From an uncultured Anaeromassilibacillus sp. (GTDB lineage Bacteria; Bacillota; Clostridia; Oscillospirales; Acutalibacteraceae): a stretch of 64,000 nt of DNA. The translations under genes were made by a program, and so were the position numbers. Every line of letters begins with the position of its first letter. Positions within the stretch are counted from its first letter, which is position 1. A model generated the notes under the pieces. The model searched no databases. It was not told where the DNA came from and saw only the letters and a list, made by a program, of their open reading frames with translations. This document shows positions 6,641-15,511 of this stretch, one piece after another. The stretch lies in the NCBI GenBank assembly GCA_930987725.1, contig CAKNKY010000003.1:62001-126000 (forward strand), in the 5' to 3' direction.

Positions 6641-9133
6641 TTACGGCCTGGCCCCCGAGAGATCCTGCTTTGCCTTGATGTAAGACTCCATCTCCGCATC
6701 GGCCGGGAGCGGGTTATCCTCCTGATAATATCCTGTCATGCCTTTCTGGCCCTGGCGATACAGGCCGACGGCGCTGTGCATCGTGAGCGGGGATACGACA
6801 AACTGCGTGGTTTCCGCCGCGAACGCCTCCACGGTGATGGCTGTGCCGTCTCCCATGGTGCCGGCATTGCCCGCCTCATGATAATCATACTTGATATACG
6901 GCTGCAGCAGTGTCCCCAGCCGCTCAAACTCATTCTTGTATTCCTCCTGCTTTTTCAGGCGCTCTGCTTCGGGGAGATCCTCATAGCCCCGGAATTTTTG
7001 CTCCATAACCGTGATGTCCTTCAGGATCTGCTCCTCCTGTGAGCCGGGTTCCGGCTGCCCGCTGGCCGGCGTGTATTTCCTGCGCAGGAACGACAGGCAG
7101 CGGTTCGGGTAGCGCATCTCATGCGAGCGCGTGGCAAACTCAAGCCTGTGGTGCGTTTCGTCAAGGAACGTCGAGCCAAAAGCGTTATAGGCCTGGGCAT
7201 TGGCGGAGCAGGCGTTGATCAGCGGGATCTCGGGATCGTCCTCGTCCATCTCCCGGAGCTTGCGCAGCTCCTCAAGGGCCTCGTCCGTATCGTCGAACAT
7301 TTTCCCGACGGCATTCAGCCGCTCGTTGATTTCCTCTTCGCTCTTTCCCTGCATTTTCCCGCGCTCCTCCTGCAGGCGCGCGTCCCTGGCCTGCTCTCTG
7401 GTCTGCCCTTCCGTTCCGGGATAGAGCTTTCTCACCGAAGAAACAAAACCGTTGAGCACATCTTCCAGGGATTCCCTGTTGAACACGCCGGACGAATAAT
7501 AGCCGCCCGCCTTGTCCCTGCGCTCCAGATAGGGGAACATATCGGCAATCTTCTGTTTGATTTCCTGCCGCTGTGCCTCCTCCGGATAAAGCTCCTCCAG
7601 CACGGCGCCAAACGTGTCATCCAGCATGTTCCGCGCATCCTCGCGGAACGTATCAAGTCTCTCGACCATGCTGTGTTCTTCCATGAAAAAGCCCCGCAGC
7701 TTTTCCATCGTCTGCTGCGCGTCGGCTTTCAGGGCGCCGTTCGCATCGATCAGGGAGGCGGCAATCACCTTCATGAACTGTTTGTAAGGTTTGCGGAGGG
7801 CTACCTTCTCTTCCCTCCCCTCTTCCTCCACCATTTCAGGCAGCGTCGGGCGCAGCTCCGCCAGGCCGGGATGCCCCTCCACCGGTTTGGCAAAGAGCAG
7901 CCCGCGGGATGACAGCACCACAAGCTTCGCCTTCTCCTCCGTGAGAATCTGGTGGAAGCTGGCCATGCCGTACTCCTTCACGATCTGCTCCGAAATGCCG
8001 GGCACAACGCTTTCCTGCCGGGAAAGGTCGGCGGCCTGCTGGCGTTTCAGCTTATTTTCCGCACGGATTTCCGCCAGCACTTTTTGTTCCGCCTCCTGTT
8101 CGGTGCAGTGCGTCTCCTTCATGACATCTTCCTTGCGCTGCTGATAGGCGTTCATGGTCTCGTCCTGCTTGTAAAGGGAAAAAGGACCGCCGGAAGAGAA
8201 CAGGTTCTGGCTTTTTTCGGTCGACATGCCCACATTGCGCTGCAGAATGACTTCCAGGTCGTTCACTCGATTGCGCTCATAATCCATCTTCCCGCCGTAT
8301 TGTTCCGAAATGCGGTCGGCAACCTTTTGGAGGAGAGGGCTCGCCTTGAACTCCGCTTCCAACAGGACGGGAAGATCCATCGATGACAGGGCCACGGGAA
8401 CGCGTTCCTCCGAAAGGCTCGCCAAAATCGCCTCGTGCCTGTCAAATTCCTCCAGAAGGCCGGCGGCTGTATCGTCATCCTCCACCTGCGCGGCAATCGC
8501 CATGCGATAGCTGGGGAAGGTGGTGCGGAGATCCGCCGTGGCTTCAAACCGATCCGCCACATCCGGCACAAGCGCCACCAGCCGGCGGGCCGCCGTTCTC
8601 AGGACCAGCTCCGCGTTGGCCTCGGTCTGTTCATGCGCAAATGTATTCAGCGCGTCGAGGAATTCGTCGTCATTCATCAGGAGATCGTGCTGCCGCCGGT
8701 TCTCCTCCCGTTCCTCCTGCTGTGCGAGCTCCCTGTCGCGCTGTCTTTGGAGCCTCTCTTCCTCCTGACGGCGCTGCTCCTCCTCCTGGCGGAGACGCTC
8801 CTCCTCTTCCTGACGGCGCCGCTCCTCCTCCTGGCGGAGGCGCTCCGCCTTTTTCTCACGCTTTTTGCGGCGGTTGCGCGCTATCTTGGACTCGGAGGCC
8901 GCCTGCTCTTGCCGGAGGGGCGCGGCGGGCTCCTCCGGCGGCTCCTGCGCGCCGGCCGGAGGGAACGCGCCCTGGATTCGGACAGCCATCTGCTGCTCCT
9001 GCTGTTCCGTGCGCTGTTCTTCCAGCTGTTCCGGCTGTCCGGGCCCCGCCTGCTCGCGTCGCTGCACCTGCTGCTGCTCCTGGAGAACCTGCTGTTGCTG
9101 CCGCTGCAGCTGTTCCTGCAATTCATTGCACAT
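6641..9133 (-). CDS. Large Gln/Glu/Arg-rich coiled-coil protein of unknown function
   Basis: Encodes 830 aa. I do not recognise the family. Residues 1-40 are glutamine-rich (MCNELQEQLQRQQQQV), and residues about 60-135 are an almost uninterrupted charged helix built from RRQEEEERLRQEEE-type units after a basic patch (RNRRKKREKKAERLR), so a long single helix or coiled coil is expected. From about 140 on it is a mostly helical soluble protein with no membrane segment or signal peptide and no catalytic motif I can name. The ATG at 9133 is preceded by GGAAAGGAAG; a further 24 upstream codons are open but lack a ribosome binding site. A strong terminator separates it from the dynamin operon upstream. 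It could be a scaffold, but function is open. Confidence 0.65.
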   Translation of the reverse strand: MCNELQEQLQRQQQQVLQEQQQVQRREQAGPGQPEQLEEQRTEQQEQQMAVRIQGAFPPAGAQEPPEEPAAPLRQEQAASESKIARNRRKKREKKAERLRQEEERRRQEEEERLRQEEEQRRQEEERLQRQRDRELAQQEEREENRRQHDLLMNDDEFLDALNTFAHEQTEANAELVLRTAARRLVALVPDVADRFEATADLRTTFPSYRMAIAAQVEDDDTAAGLLEEFDRHEAILASLSEERVPVALSSMDLPVLLEAEFKASPLLQKVADRISEQYGGKMDYERNRVNDLEVILQRNVGMSTEKSQNLFSSGGPFSLYKQDETMNAYQQRKEDVMKETHCTEQEAEQKVLAEIRAENKLKRQQAADLSRQESVVPGISEQIVKEYGMASFHQILTEEKAKLVVLSSRGLLFAKPVEGHPGLAELRPTLPEMVEEEGREEKVALRKPYKQFMKVIAASLIDANGALKADAQQTMEKLRGFFMEEHSMVERLDTFREDARNMLDDTFGAVLEELYPEEAQRQEIKQKIADMFPYLERRDKAGGYYSSGVFNRESLEDVLNGFVSSVRKLYPGTEGQTREQARDARLQEERGKMQGKSEEEINERLNAVGKMFDDTDEALEELRKLREMDEDDPEIPLINACSANAQAYNAFGSTFLDETHHRLEFATRSHEMRYPNRCLSFLRRKYTPASGQPEPGSQEEQILKDITVMEQKFRGYEDLPEAERLKKQEEYKNEFERLGTLLQPYIKYDYHEAGNAGTMGDGTAITVEAFAAETTQFVVSPLTMHSAVGLYRQGQKGMTGYYQEDNPLPADAEMESYIKAKQDLSGARP

Positions 9134-9200
9134 ATCGTTCTTCCTTTCCGCCCAGCGCCCGGCCGGGAAGGCCGCCGCTCCGCAAAGAATTTTCTTCTTT

Positions 9201-9209
9201 ATCATAACA
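9201..9209 (-). promoter_or_regulatory. Extended -10 promoter for the coiled-coil gene
   Basis: On the minus strand TG-T-TATGAT (9209-9201) is an extended -10 box. Transcription would start near 9194, about 60 bases upstream of the ATG at 9133. No good -35 box is visible. Confidence 0.45.
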
Positions 9210-9261
9210 GGTTTTTCACCCGTTTGCCTGCTTTTTTTGTAATTTTGAAAAAATCTTTAGA

Positions 9262-9304
9262 GAAAACGGCCGTGCCCCGTGCGCAAAACGCCGGGACACG
9301 GCCG
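9262..9304 (-). terminator. Intrinsic terminator of the dynamin-like GTPase operon
   Basis: CGGCCGTG at 9267-9274 pairs with CACGGCCG at 9297-9304, with extra CCC/GGG pairing inside, and on the minus strand the stem is followed by TTTTCT. It lies 31 bases after the stop at 9336 and insulates the coiled-coil gene. Confidence 0.75.
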
Positions 9305-9335
9305 CGGGCCGAACGGATTTCGCAAAGGAAAAGGG

Positions 9336-11093
9336 TTAGTCAGGAGCGTCTTCCAGTTCCTGCAGCGCACGTGCGAGGCGGCGCAGCGCCTCATCCGCCT
9401 GCGCCGGGGAAGGCTCGGCGGGACGCGCGCGGCGCAGAAGATCCTGCAGCGACACAAGCAGCGGGCGCACCGCACGCTGCCGGCGGCGTGCCAGCATGGC
9501 CTGCCTGCGCGATGCCCAGAACCGCAGCAGCATGGCGGCGGTTTTCTCCGCGCCGCCCTTTTCCAGCGCGGAGACGGGAAGCACAAGCGGATCGGGCAGC
9601 GAAAAGCGGCTGATGAGCACGTCGCGCACATAGGCCGCCTGCCGCGCCCGCCAGGCGGGCCGGATGAGATCGATCTTTGTCACCGCAAACGCGGTGAACG
9701 GGAGCAGCTCCCCCAGCGTCTCCTCCAGGAAACGGCACAGGGATTCCGGCATGGGCCGCTCCGCGCTGCACACGACGAGGCAGCCGTCCGCCTCCTCCCG
9801 CAGAATGCGCGCCGTCAGCCCGCCGTGCGCTTCCGCGCGGGAGCCAACGCCCGGCGTGTCCAGCACGCGCAGGCCGCGCAGGAACGGGGCGGGGCAGCCC
9901 ACCGCAGCCGGCTTCCCCGCTCCCTGCGCCGCGGCCCGGCGCAGCAGACCGGCAAGCTCCGCCCACGAGGACGCGGAGACCGGCCTGCCGCCCGCCTGCG
10001 CCAGGTGGAAGCCACCGCTCTCCTGCAGGGAAACGGCACACGTCGTGGTGTCGGGAAGCGCGTCCGTTTCCAGCAGCGGATAGCCGAGCAGCGCGTTGAG
10101 CAGGCTGCTCTTCCCGGAGGAAAACTCCCCCGCCACGGCCAGCACGGGCCGCTCATCGCGCAGACGGGCCTCGGCCGCCTGCGCCTGCTTGAGCAGCCCG
10201 GCCGTTTCCTCCGGAAATCTCTCCCGATACCGGCCGGCAAGCTCGCGCACAAGGGCAAAAGGCTCCTCCGCGCCGGCGGAGCCGCCCGCACGGCTTGTCT
10301 GTTCCTCCCGCACGCCCGCCGCAGCGAGCAGCGCTGCGCGCAGGCCGCCCAGCTCCGGGTCCTCCCCGGCGGTGCGCGTGCGGCAGAGAAACACTGGCGT
10401 GCCGGGCGGCAGCAGAGAGGACGCCAGCTCGCGCGCGAGCGTGCGCTCCCGCTCCGTTTTGAGCCGGTCCGCCTGCGTGAGGGCGCAGAAAAGCGGCCTG
10501 CCGCCGAACCGTGGCCACAGGCTGCTCAAAAAGGATCGGGCTGCGCCATGCCCGGGGCGCGCGGCGGGCAGCGTGAGCACCACGGCGCCGGCACCCGGCA
10601 GATCGCGCCGCAGGGCCTGTTCGCCCTCCGGCGTCTCCAGGGCAGGCGTCTCCTCCAGCTCCAGCCCGCCGCGCAGAACGGGCAGAGGCAGCGCCAGCTC
10701 CAGCCGAGAAAACGGGCAGCGCCACGCGCGTCCAAGCCCGGGCGGCGTGCGCCCCAGAAGCCGGTTCACCTCCCAGCCGGGGTAAACCACATGGGAAATC
10801 GCCTCGCGCAGCGGAAGCTCCACGCAGGGCAGCGCGCCGCCCGATTCCGCCACTGCGGCACGCAGGCCAGGCGGCAGAGCGGAAAGATCCTGCGTCGTCA
10901 TGGGCGAATGAAACCAGAGCAGGGCGCGCTCCCGCCGGCCGAAGCGCACAAGCTGCGTGGCGGCCGTTGTGGGAACCGGCTGCGCCGCCAGCACGTCACT
11001 GCCGATCAGCGCGTTGACAAGGCTGCTCCTGCCGGACTGAAACGGCCCCGTGACGACAATGCGGAACGGATGCCCGTTTTCCGCCTGCTCCAC
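9336..11093 (-). CDS. Dynamin-like GTPase with two tandem P-loop domains (third gene of the trio)
   Basis: Encodes 585 aa from GTG 11093, preceded by GGGGGA; a longer ORF from 11132 would overlap the upstream gene and lacks a ribosome binding site. Two GTPase units are present. The first begins at about residue 16 with GPFQSGRSSLVNALIG, where the invariant P-loop lysine is Arg, and has a weak TQAD motif. The second, starting near residue 330, is complete: GEFSSGKSSLLNALLG, a TTT switch, DTPGVGS (G3) and TKIDL (G4). The C terminus is helical (RRARPAEPS). No hydrophobic membrane paddle is visible, unlike in its two neighbours. By family these are large GTPases that polymerise on membranes. The gap to the preceding gene is 16 bases. 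Confidence 0.8.
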   Translation of the reverse strand: MEQAENGHPFRIVVTGPFQSGRSSLVNALIGSDVLAAQPVPTTAATQLVRFGRRERALLWFHSPMTTQDLSALPPGLRAAVAESGGALPCVELPLREAISHVVYPGWEVNRLLGRTPPGLGRAWRCPFSRLELALPLPVLRGGLELEETPALETPEGEQALRRDLPGAGAVVLTLPAARPGHGAARSFLSSLWPRFGGRPLFCALTQADRLKTERERTLARELASSLLPPGTPVFLCRTRTAGEDPELGGLRAALLAAAGVREEQTSRAGGSAGAEEPFALVRELAGRYRERFPEETAGLLKQAQAAEARLRDERPVLAVAGEFSSGKSSLLNALLGYPLLETDALPDTTTCAVSLQESGGFHLAQAGGRPVSASSWAELAGLLRRAAAQGAGKPAAVGCPAPFLRGLRVLDTPGVGSRAEAHGGLTARILREEADGCLVVCSAERPMPESLCRFLEETLGELLPFTAFAVTKIDLIRPAWRARQAAYVRDVLISRFSLPDPLVLPVSALEKGGAEKTAAMLLRFWASRRQAMLARRRQRAVRPLLVSLQDLLRRARPAEPSPAQADEALRRLARALQELEDAPD

Positions 11094-11109
11094 GTTGTTT
11101 CCCCCTTCG

Positions 11110-13128
11110 TCACTGCAGCAGCTCGAACACAAGCGATTCGAGTTTGTCCGCCGTCTTTTTCAGCCCTTCTTCCGCCTCGTCGAGCTGGGCCGTCTTTTGG
11201 CGCACGCCCTCCTCACCCTGCTCCAGATCGAGAAGCAGGCTGTCCATCTGCTTCTGCATGTCGTCGATCTCGGTATCGAGCGAATGGGAGATCAGGTCCC
11301 GGATGCGGTCGAAGCTTTCGGACACGCCGACCACCACGGCTTCCACGAGGCTCGAGCTGCACTTGCCGATCTCCTCACAGAACGATTCCGCCACCTTTTT
11401 CTTGGCGGTGGCCTGCGCCTTTTCGGAAACCTTCATGCCGCCGTGCAGCAGGGAGGCCGCGATCACAGCCACAACCGTGACGGGGTTCAGGATGCCGAGA
11501 AAAGTCAGCGCGATATAGGCGCCGAGCTGCAGCGCGATCCCCTTCGCAAAATCGGCGGAAAGGCCGGTGACGGCGCCGAGCGCCGCCACGCCCACATCGC
11601 CCATGAGCAATCCGCCGCCCACGGCCACGACCCGCTTCCACACGGGGAGATCCTCCGCGTTGTCCGGATGGGCGCCCGTGATCTCGAGCTTGACGGCATC
11701 GAGCGAAACGTAAAACTCCTCCATGCCGCCCTCCAGCGAGCTTTTCAGCACGGCTGTCTTCTCATTGACCAGATCGGTGAACGGGCCGGAGAGCCAGGCG
11801 CGGGATTCGCTGTCGATCTTGTTCTGCAGGAAGGTGACGAGCTCGTCGGTGAGCGCTTCACCGTCACGCTTCGCGTGCAGGGCGGATATTTTCGTCTGCG
11901 GCTTGTACTCGTTCACCCAACCGCGGATCTGCTCCGGCAGGCTGTGAAAATACGATGCGGCACAGCTCTTGATGTCCGGCAGAAGGTTCGCGATCATCGC
12001 TTCCGCCTTGCGCGTGATGATCTCGCGCTGCTCGCGCAGGTTTTCAATTTTCGGCCTGGCCTCGTCGCACCGGGCGCGGAACACGTCCAGGCTGGTGGAG
12101 AGGGCGGCGCGCTGCTGCGGGAGCGCCGTCTCCAGCGCGTCACTGCGGATAATGCGCGTGAGCTCGCGCGCCGGCCCGGCCAGCTTCAGCTTGCCGCGCT
12201 CATGCGCCAGATACTCGGTGAGCGCGTTTTCCACTTGGGGAATGTTCGATGCCTGCACCATCTCCTCCTCTCCGTTCAGTTTGCCGGAAAGGCCCTTGTA
12301 GGCTGAGGTGAAGAAGACGCGCTCCGTGTAGGGCGCGAGCAGATCCTTCGAAAAGGCCTGCACGCGCTTCTGCTCCCGCTCGCTGGTGAGTTGATCGAAG
12401 CGGTTCACGACGCAGAACAGGCTCTGCTTTTCAAAGCCGTTGTGGCGCAGCGTGTCCTCGATGTAGGCAAGCTCGGCGGCAGAACCCATGGCCAGGGCGC
12501 TGAACACGAAGAGGATGGCGTCCGCCTTGCTGAGGTATTCCAGCGTGACGCGCGTGCGCGCGGGATTTTCGTTCAGGCCGGGGGAATCCACGATCTCCAC
12601 GCCGTCGCGCAGGAGATCCAGCGGCCAGAACAGCTCCACCTTTTCAAACGGGCTCTGGCGCAGGGCGGACTTGTGGTCCATGCCCATGGGAATCACGACG
12701 TAATCTTCGATCTCATCCACCGGCACCTCCATCGGCGGGATCTGCCCTTCCCCGCTGCGCTGGATGTGCGCGAGCACCTCCTGCGGAAGGCCCTCGTAGA
12801 TCTGCTCCGGCTGCGGATTGAGGAAATGGAGGATGGCGCGCGGCTCCTCCCCGTATTTGATCTCGTTGATGATCGCCGTGGTGGGCACGGCGTAGGCGGG
12901 GAGCACCTCGCTGCCGAGCAGCGCGTTGATGAACGTGCTCTTGCCGTTCTTGAAATTGCCCATCACCATAATCTTGAAGGCGTCGGAATCGATCTTCCGG
13001 CGCAGCTGGACCAGCGCGGCCGCACAGCTCTCCATGGTGAGCGGCTGCACCAGCCTGCCCGTCTCCTCCGCCAGGGCGGCCAGCCGCCTGCGCCGCTCCG
13101 AAAACTCCTGAAGCTGTGTGTTGTTCAC
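11110..13128 (-). CDS. Dynamin-family large GTPase (second gene of the trio)
   Basis: Encodes 672 aa. The GTPase domain carries GNFKNGKSTFINALLG (P-loop, about residues 56-71), the VPTTAI switch I, DSPGLNEN (G3) and NRFDQL (G4). A long helical stalk region follows, and a hydrophobic segment at about 497-570 (AVGGGLLMGDVGVAALGAV and GAYIALTFLGILNPVTVVAV) that would serve as a membrane-inserting paddle, as in bacterial dynamin-like proteins. The C terminus is an amphipathic coiled coil (DDMQKQMDSLLLDLEQGEEG). It likely acts on the inner face of the cytoplasmic membrane in bending, fusing or repairing it; the cargo is unknown. Its start overlaps the stop of the upstream GTPase by four bases, so the two are coupled. 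Confidence 0.88.
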   Translation of the reverse strand: MNNTQLQEFSERRRRLAALAEETGRLVQPLTMESCAAALVQLRRKIDSDAFKIMVMGNFKNGKSTFINALLGSEVLPAYAVPTTAIINEIKYGEEPRAILHFLNPQPEQIYEGLPQEVLAHIQRSGEGQIPPMEVPVDEIEDYVVIPMGMDHKSALRQSPFEKVELFWPLDLLRDGVEIVDSPGLNENPARTRVTLEYLSKADAILFVFSALAMGSAAELAYIEDTLRHNGFEKQSLFCVVNRFDQLTSEREQKRVQAFSKDLLAPYTERVFFTSAYKGLSGKLNGEEEMVQASNIPQVENALTEYLAHERGKLKLAGPARELTRIIRSDALETALPQQRAALSTSLDVFRARCDEARPKIENLREQREIITRKAEAMIANLLPDIKSCAASYFHSLPEQIRGWVNEYKPQTKISALHAKRDGEALTDELVTFLQNKIDSESRAWLSGPFTDLVNEKTAVLKSSLEGGMEEFYVSLDAVKLEITGAHPDNAEDLPVWKRVVAVGGGLLMGDVGVAALGAVTGLSADFAKGIALQLGAYIALTFLGILNPVTVVAVIAASLLHGGMKVSEKAQATAKKKVAESFCEEIGKCSSSLVEAVVVGVSESFDRIRDLISHSLDTEIDDMQKQMDSLLLDLEQGEEGVRQKTAQLDEAEEGLKKTADKLESLVFELLQ

Positions 13129-14957
13129 GTCTCTTCCTCCTCCTTCTGCGCCGGGGCAAAAGCAGCCCGGATCTGCGCAAGCTCCTTCTGCGTTTGGCGC
13201 AGTTTCTGCTCCTCTTCCGGATCAATCGCACGGACCTGCGCCGCGTCGATGGCCGCGATCTGCCCCTGCGCCCAGGCATTGCAGGCGCGCTGCGTGGCGT
13301 GGATCGTGTCGAGATACAGCGTGCGCAGGTTTTCCTTCACACCGTCCGCACAGCGGGCGAAAATCTCCGGCGTCTGTTCGCACAGCACGGCGCCGAGCTG
13401 ACGGCGCTGCGATTCGGCGCGCCGGCCGATCAGCACTTCGGACAGGATGCCGCCGCCCAGGCCGATCGCCACGCCGATGGGGAACACGCCGAACAGGCTG
13501 CTCAGAAGATAGCCGCCGATGGTGGCCACGCCTGTGCCGATGCGGGAAATCAGGCGGGACTGGCGCAGATCCTCCATGCCCTGCGCGCTGTGCTCCACCG
13601 GCGCGCGAAACAGCTCGCTCTCCGCGAGGACGACCTCCTCGGGCGGGACGAACGTCTGATACCGCTCGCGCAACACGGCGTTGAGCCAGTTCCTGTCACG
13701 CACATAATCGCTTTGCAGCCTGTTTTCCAGGGCGTTGCCCAGGGCGATGAGCTCCGTTTTCAGGCGGTAGGGACAATCGTTTTCCCACCACTCCTTCGGG
13801 TTGGAGGTGTGGGAAAGCTCCAGCGTAAACCGTTCCACCGCATCCTGGCGGCGCTCCTCCGTTTTCGCGTCGATCCAGGCAAAGCGATCGCTGCAGCGGC
13901 CGAGCAGCTCGATCTCCAATTCGCCCCACTGGACACGGGTAACGCGGCTGAGCGTCTCCTTCCGCTTTGCCGCCTCGGCAAGGCCCTTCTCCCCCTTTTG
14001 GGAGAGGACGGCGAGCTGGTTTTCCGCCGCCGCTTCCAGTTCTCCTGCCACGGCGGCAAGCTCCGCGCCGAACCGCGCCCGCCGGCGCGACTCATGGCCT
14101 TCCTCCAGCATCCACCGGGAGATCCGCTCCAGGATGGCTTCCTCGCCGGAAACACTTTCCCAGCCGGGCAGCAGGCCGGGCGAGGAAAGAAAGAGGGGAA
14201 TTTCCGCGCCGAGCGACGCGAGCCGGTTCTGCACGGCGCGCACGAGCTGTTCCCGCTCATCTTCGCGCACGAGATCGAGCTTTGTCAGCACGACGATCGC
14301 CCGCGGCGCGGAGCGCAGCAGGATGCGTTCCTCTAAAAAGCGAAGCTCCGTCTCCCCCAGGGGGGAGACGGCCGCCGCCGCCAGAATGACGCCGTCGCAC
14401 ACGGCGAGCGCCCGCTCCGCCTCGGAAAATCCTGCCGCGCCGGGTGCATTGCCGCCGGGTGTGTCGAGCAGAAGCGCGCCGCTTTTGGAGAGCCGCGGAC
14501 ACACGCACGAGAGGGTGGCCGCCGCGCCCTTCGCGCGTTCCGCCGCATGCTGCATGGCCTGCCAGCCCTGCTCCGTGAGGGGAAACGTCTTTTGCTCCGC
14601 GCCCAGTTTCAGCCACAGCTCGTCCCGCTCTCCGCCCTTCACCCACACAGGCACGTGCGTGGTGGGCAGGCTGCCCGTGGGCAGCAACGGCCGCCCGAGG
14701 ATCGCATTGATCAGCGTGCTCTTGCCGCGGCTGAATTCCCCGACGAACGCCACGGAAAACCTGCCGCCCTGCAAAACCTGCTGCGCGCGGCTGATGCGCG
14801 CCGTCAGATCCCTGCGCCCGGCCGCCTCGCACAGCGCACGAAGCCGTTCGGCCAGCTTTGATTCGTGCGGCGGCAGGGAAGCGCTGTAGAGCTCGATATC
14901 AGCGCTCTCCTTCCGCTCCGGTTCCTCTGAAAAAAAGCCTTTATTTTTCAGAAACAT
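13125..14957 (-). CDS. Dynamin-like GTPase (first gene of the trio)
   Basis: Encodes 610 aa. The N-terminal ~65 residues are charged, then GEFSRGKSTLINAILG (P-loop), LPTTHVP (switch I), DTPGGNAPG (G3) and TKLDLV (G4) define a dynamin-type GTPase. The C-terminal half is helical with one hydrophobic hairpin (IGGYLLSSLFGVFPIGVAI) near residue 470, a probable membrane-binding paddle. It differs clearly from the other two GTPases, so the three are not recent duplicates. The ATG at 14957 lies 12 bases after the preceding gene's stop. Bacterial dynamins often come in head-to-tail pairs that work as hetero-oligomers; three in one operon is unusual. Confidence 0.85.
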   Translation of the reverse strand: MFLKNKGFFSEEPERKESADIELYSASLPPHESKLAERLRALCEAAGRRDLTARISRAQQVLQGGRFSVAFVGEFSRGKSTLINAILGRPLLPTGSLPTTHVPVWVKGGERDELWLKLGAEQKTFPLTEQGWQAMQHAAERAKGAAATLSCVCPRLSKSGALLLDTPGGNAPGAAGFSEAERALAVCDGVILAAAAVSPLGETELRFLEERILLRSAPRAIVVLTKLDLVREDEREQLVRAVQNRLASLGAEIPLFLSSPGLLPGWESVSGEEAILERISRWMLEEGHESRRRARFGAELAAVAGELEAAAENQLAVLSQKGEKGLAEAAKRKETLSRVTRVQWGELEIELLGRCSDRFAWIDAKTEERRQDAVERFTLELSHTSNPKEWWENDCPYRLKTELIALGNALENRLQSDYVRDRNWLNAVLRERYQTFVPPEEVVLAESELFRAPVEHSAQGMEDLRQSRLISRIGTGVATIGGYLLSSLFGVFPIGVAIGLGGGILSEVLIGRRAESQRRQLGAVLCEQTPEIFARCADGVKENLRTLYLDTIHATQRACNAWAQGQIAAIDAAQVRAIDPEEEQKLRQTQKELAQIRAAFAPAQKEEEET

Positions 14958-14969
14958 GCCGCACCCCCG

Positions 14970-15491
14970 TCACGCCTTCACAAACCGCTCAAAAAACGGA
15001 CGGGCGAGCGTCCGGTAAAACGGATAAAGAGGCGGCTCATACAGCAGCGTGCACAGCTCGGAAAGCGTCTGCTCCTGCTCCGCGGAAAAGCTGCCCTCCC
15101 CGCCCAGATACGCGATCAGCCCGTTGAGGCTCTCATAGAATTCTTCCCGTTTGGCGCGGTACTGATCGCGGTTCAGATCGCGGATCGCCTCGTGGCGGAA
15201 CAGGCCGGCCGGCTTGTCGAACGCAATGTTCCGGCAGCGCGGATCGACGCGCAGCGTCTCAAAGGTCATCAGCCTGCCGCTGGGGAAATCGAACGTGAGC
15301 ACATATTCCGGCGGAAAAAGCTCCGTTTTGTCCTGCGGCTTCACCTTCGAGCGGTAGTAGAACACGGTGACGAGCAGGTGCTCTCCCTCCGTGCGCAGGA
15401 GCGGATAGCTCATGCCGAGTCCCATGGGGATCAGGCTGCGGACCGCCTCGCCCGTGCCAATCTGACGGATAAACTCCTGGATCGTTTTCAT
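14970..15491 (-). CDS. Conserved-looking protein of unknown function in the dynamin operon
   Basis: Encodes 173 aa from ATG 15491, which has GGGAGAGGAG upstream; the longer ORF from 15554 would overlap the previous gene. I do not recognise the family. It appears to be a small soluble alpha/beta protein: an N-terminal helix (IQEFIRQIGTGEAV), several beta strands with aromatic residues (LLVTVFYYRS, YVLTFDFPSG), then helices rich in Tyr and Leu and a basic end. There is no signal peptide or membrane segment. Tight spacing (20 bases after the C39-like gene, 12 before the first GTPase) says it works with them, perhaps as an adaptor; this is inference. Confidence 0.65.
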   Translation of the reverse strand: MKTIQEFIRQIGTGEAVRSLIPMGLGMSYPLLRTEGEHLLVTVFYYRSKVKPQDKTELFPPEYVLTFDFPSGRLMTFETLRVDPRCRNIAFDKPAGLFRHEAIRDLNRDQYRAKREEFYESLNGLIAYLGGEGSFSAEQEQTLSELCTLLYEPPLYPFYRTLARPFFERFVKA

Positions 15492-15511
15492 CTTCTGCAC
15501 TCCTCTCCCGC

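Noticed and set aside
9279..11480. A 733-codon open frame on the plus strand
   Set aside because: It is antisense to two dynamin-like GTPase genes, with an Arg/Ala/Pro-rich product and no start signal.
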